From positions 1-6,637 of the forward strand of contig CAIRQE010000011.1 in the NCBI GenBank assembly GCA_903880655.1: a stretch of 6,637 bases of DNA. Direction: 5' to 3'. A model generated the notes under the pieces. That model was not told where the DNA came from, ran no database searches, and saw only the letters and a program-made list of their open reading frames with translations. Source of the DNA: an uncultured bacterium. GTDB taxonomy: Bacteria; Patescibacteriota; Saccharimonadia; Saccharimonadales; CAIOMD01. Of this stretch, positions 5,877 through 6,637 are shown in pieces (positions within the stretch are counted from its first letter, which is position 1; each line of letters begins with the position of its first letter). Both the position numbers and the translations under genes were made by a program.

Positions 5877-6637
5877 GTGAAGCAATTTGCCAAGGCAGTA
5901 AAACTTGATAATGGCGCTCAAGGAATATTTATTGATGTTCCGGATTCAAGCGTAGTTTGTTTTGAAATAAATTTTAGAGCTGGCGACTATTTGTCACCTA
6001 AAGGAAAAATGGACACAGCACATTTAATGGAACATATTGCACTTGGTGCTAATAAAAAATTCAAAAAAGCTTCGGATTACAGTAAAGAGTTCGTAAAGAA
6101 TGGCGCTTACCAAAATGCGTCAACTGGTTCATATCATATGACTTACATTGCCGAGTGTGCTGAATTTGAAGCTGAAAGAATCATTGATTTATTACTACTC
6201 GCGATTGAAGAGCCATTATTTTTAGAAAAAGAATTCAAGACAGAAAAAGAAAATGTACGTGAAGAATTAATGAGTCGGATGAATGACCATGGCATCGAAT
6301 TGAGCTTGATTTCAGGACAGAAACTCGGGCTTATTGAAATGCCATATCGGCAAAGACTCGAAGAACTTGACGGTATAGAAATCGCAGACGTTAAAAAGCA
6401 TTACAGTGATACGCACACAACATCAAATATGAGATTCATTATCTCTGGCGCACTGAAGGAGAGAGAAAAAACTATAATTAAGCGGCTCAATGCAACAACC
6501 CTCGCTAAAGGTGATGGAAGAATACCTTTAGTAAGTGAGCCCCTGCAATTGCTTAAAGAACCAATCGTGGTTAAGGACAAAAGTGTAGAGAATATATTTT
6601 ATCGGTGGGACTCAGCGATAGAAGGGCGCTTTAGCCC
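5877..6637 (+). CDS. M16-family zinc metallopeptidase, N-terminal part (cut by window edge)
   Basis: The frame stays open from GTG at 5877 to the window end, giving 253 residues. M16 peptidases (pitrilysin/insulysin/processing-peptidase family) are clam-shell zinc proteases that degrade or trim peptides. The inverted zinc motif HLMEH is at 49-53 (H49, E52, H53), and E129 in NVREEL lies 76 residues after H53. That spacing fits the HxxEHx74-76E pattern, so this half should be catalytically active. The N-terminus (KLDNGAQGIFIDVPDSS, strand, then GDYLSPKGKMDTAHL) aligns with a normal M16 opening. A TAA directly precedes the GTG in frame, so no earlier start is possible; the next ATG, at residue 45, would cut into the domain. 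Only a weak AGG (5865-5867) serves as ribosome binding site. The three-base gap from secA implies co-transcription. There is no signal peptide, so a cytoplasmic location is likely. The C-terminal M16 half lies outside the window. Confidence 0.88.
   Translation, partial: MKQFAKAVKLDNGAQGIFIDVPDSSVVCFEINFRAGDYLSPKGKMDTAHLMEHIALGANKKFKKASDYSKEFVKNGAYQNASTGSYHMTYIAECAEFEAERIIDLLLLAIEEPLFLEKEFKTEKENVREELMSRMNDHGIELSLISGQKLGLIEMPYRQRLEELDGIEIADVKKHYSDTHTTSNMRFIISGALKEREKTIIKRLNATTLAKGDGRIPLVSEPLQLLKEPIVVKDKSVENIFYRWDSAIEGRFS

Overview
The window is a compact, AT-rich bacterial segment with every gene on the + strand and almost no non-coding DNA; the longest gap is 80 bases, before secA. It carries five complete genes and one gene cut by the right edge, plus what looks like the last dozen codons of another gene at the left edge. 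I see no tRNA, rRNA, CRISPR array, insertion sequence or prophage gene.

Layout: (1) possible C-terminal tail of an upstream gene, bases 3-41; (2) rsmE, the 16S rRNA m3U1498 methyltransferase; (3) a stand-alone PD-(D/E)XK nuclease-fold protein of unknown role; (4) serS, seryl-tRNA synthetase; (5) a short-form hpf/raiA ribosome hibernation factor, overlapping serS by four bases in an ATGA junction; (6) secA, preceded by a good sigma-70-type promoter; (7) an M16 zinc peptidase that starts with GTG three bases after the secA stop codon and runs off the window. rsmE, serS and hpf act on translation: rRNA modification, tRNA charging and ribosome storage. secA and the peptidase would act at or near the cell envelope. 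The nuclease-fold gene has no obvious link to either theme.

Organism: TGA ends serS and all glycines are encoded by GGN, so this is code 11, which excludes the UGA=Gly Absconditabacteria/Gracilibacteria. The SecA resembles, from memory, those of Candidate Phyla Radiation (Patescibacteria) genomes. It has an extra segment of about 20 residues in the first nucleotide-binding domain, a GIHWASVGQRDP version of the normally GIGLRGYGQRDP-like finger motif, and no zinc-binding C-terminus. Saccharibacteria is my first guess, held with moderate-to-low confidence.

The gene content is mostly ordinary housekeeping and I do not see a convincing new multi-gene system. The points most worth a second look are -10 boxes placed so that transcription would begin at or next to the ATG of two genes, the cysteine-bearing nuclease-fold protein, and the structural peculiarities of SecA.
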